Source: Ruminococcus sp.
GTDB taxonomy: Bacteria > Bacillota > Clostridia > Oscillospirales > Ruminococcaceae
Assembly (NCBI GenBank): GCA_021201755.1
Contig: JAJQEI010000025.1
Location: 1-43,210 of the forward strand
Length of the DNA: 43,210 bases
Direction: 5' to 3'
The notes beneath the pieces were generated by a model. That model did no database searches. It worked only from the letters and a program-made list of their open reading frames with translations, and was not told the origin of the DNA. Shown piece by piece: positions 42,777 to 43,210 of the stretch (position 1 is its first letter; each line of letters opens with the position of its first letter). A program made the position numbers and the translations under genes.

Positions 42777-43210
42777 AATTATCCTCCCTTTTTACACAAC
42801 GTTTTCCGGCGATGTTATTAGAAACCATAATTTGTAATTAGTATACTATAAAATTTCGAAAAAAAACGTCGAAGTCTGAAAGCAATACAGAAAATTCTTT
42901 GCATGAAGAAATATATTTCAATAAATTATTTCACGAAATTTTTAGTATTTTTTTATTTCAACTGAATTCAAGCTATTTTTAAGTTTCATTTAAGGCTATG
43001 ATTATATAATCAAGTTAAATGCACGTTAACTTCTCATTTTTTGATGCTGTTCCAATTTGTAAGACTCCATCATTTTAAGTACTGAATTTTTTACTGATAT
43101 TGCAGTATAGCTGCTTGCAATTGTTTCGACAGTAAAAAATAGTATGGCGATTGATACAAAATTTTTCGCAAGCGTCAAGACAGATGCTTACAGAAAGGGA
43201 GAAGGAAACC
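42777..43210 (+). other. Leader region for a gene beyond the window end
   Basis: About 430 AT-rich nt upstream of and divergent from the ClpC-like gene. It contains a TATAAT (43005-43010) with no good -35, the palindrome at 43012-43032, a TTTCGACA motif at 43124-43131 resembling an 0A box, and a GGGAGAAGG purine tract at the very end that could be the ribosome binding site of a gene starting after 43210. No coding sequence inside was accepted. Confidence 0.4.
43012..43032. promoter_or_regulatory. Palindrome (7-bp arms) after a putative -10
   Basis: AAGTTAA (43012-43018), 7-nt spacer, TTAACTT (43026-43032). It starts 2 bp after TATAAT (43005-43010). The placement would suit a repressor of the gene beyond the window edge. 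The regulator is not recognised. Confidence 0.45.

Noticed and set aside
42777..42900. CtsR operator upstream of the ClpC-like gene
   Set aside because: No tandem GGTCAAA heptads on either strand in this interval.
1..43210. CRISPR arrays, tRNA or rRNA genes, phage or toxin-antitoxin modules
   Set aside because: No regularly spaced repeats, cloverleaf-like sequences or recognisable module proteins were seen on reading both strands.

Overview
The window looks like a chromosomal segment from a low-GC anaerobic member of the Clostridia. The best guess is a Ruminococcaceae/Oscillospiraceae-type organism. The basis is the set of Firmicutes traits: a Spo0A-like gene, a comEC-holA pair, an RNase M5-like Toprim/DUF4093 protein, AGGAGG ribosome binding sites, near-consensus sigma-A promoters, and many oxygen-sensitive Fe-S proteins. 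Species-level placement is not possible from sequence reading alone. I saw no rRNA, tRNA, CRISPR array, phage or plasmid backbone.

Layout. 1-1481: two abutting IS3-family remnants. 1562-2344 (minus): a Spo0A-like gene with a degenerate receiver and one in-frame stop, behind a promoter flanked by two 0A-box motifs and a perfect palindrome. 2923-3045 (minus): a 40-aa Cys/Gly-rich mini-protein. 3208-7916 (minus): sbcC-sbcD. 8145-12712: a TetR regulator divergent from a heterodimeric ABC exporter pair, with overlapping promoters and a clear operator-like palindrome. 13107-23342: ten same-strand genes: fumarase, HdrB, HdrC, HdrA, FlxD/MvhD, FlxC, FlxB, FlxA, FrdB, FrdA. 23367-26252: promoter, a yybP-ykoY (Mn2+) riboswitch with terminator, and a P2A cation ATPase. 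26371-30125: alaS, a HIT protein, a phosphoribosyltransferase. 30136-32215: a heavily decayed comEC. 32237-37350: holA, an RNase M5-like gene, an MBOAT/DHHW acetylation-type pair that has lost its key residues, and a PHP phosphoesterase. 37369-40442: a lipoprotein, DAHP synthase, and a frameshifted HD protein. 40494-42776 (minus): a ClpC-like ATPase interrupted by an amber codon. 42777-43210: a leader for a gene beyond the window.

The main biological story is the fumarate module. Fumarase makes fumarate from malate. FlxABCD-HdrABC is the NADH dehydrogenase/heterodisulfide-reductase-type bifurcating complex known from sulfate reducers and other anaerobes. FrdAB is a soluble fumarate reductase with no membrane anchor gene. 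Their tight, mostly overlapping arrangement suggests one soluble machine that oxidises NADH, reduces fumarate to succinate, and may use the energy drop to reduce ferredoxin by HdrA flavin bifurcation. It resembles a split version of archaeal thiol:fumarate reductase (TfrAB). The electron route is inference.

The second story is decay. comEC, the Spo0A-like gene, the ClpC-like gene, the HD gene and both IS elements carry disabling lesions, and the MBOAT/DHHW pair keeps its frame but not its catalytic residues. Together this suggests a lineage losing competence, sporulation-type control and surface acylation. Two lesions fall in homopolymers and could be sequencing errors.
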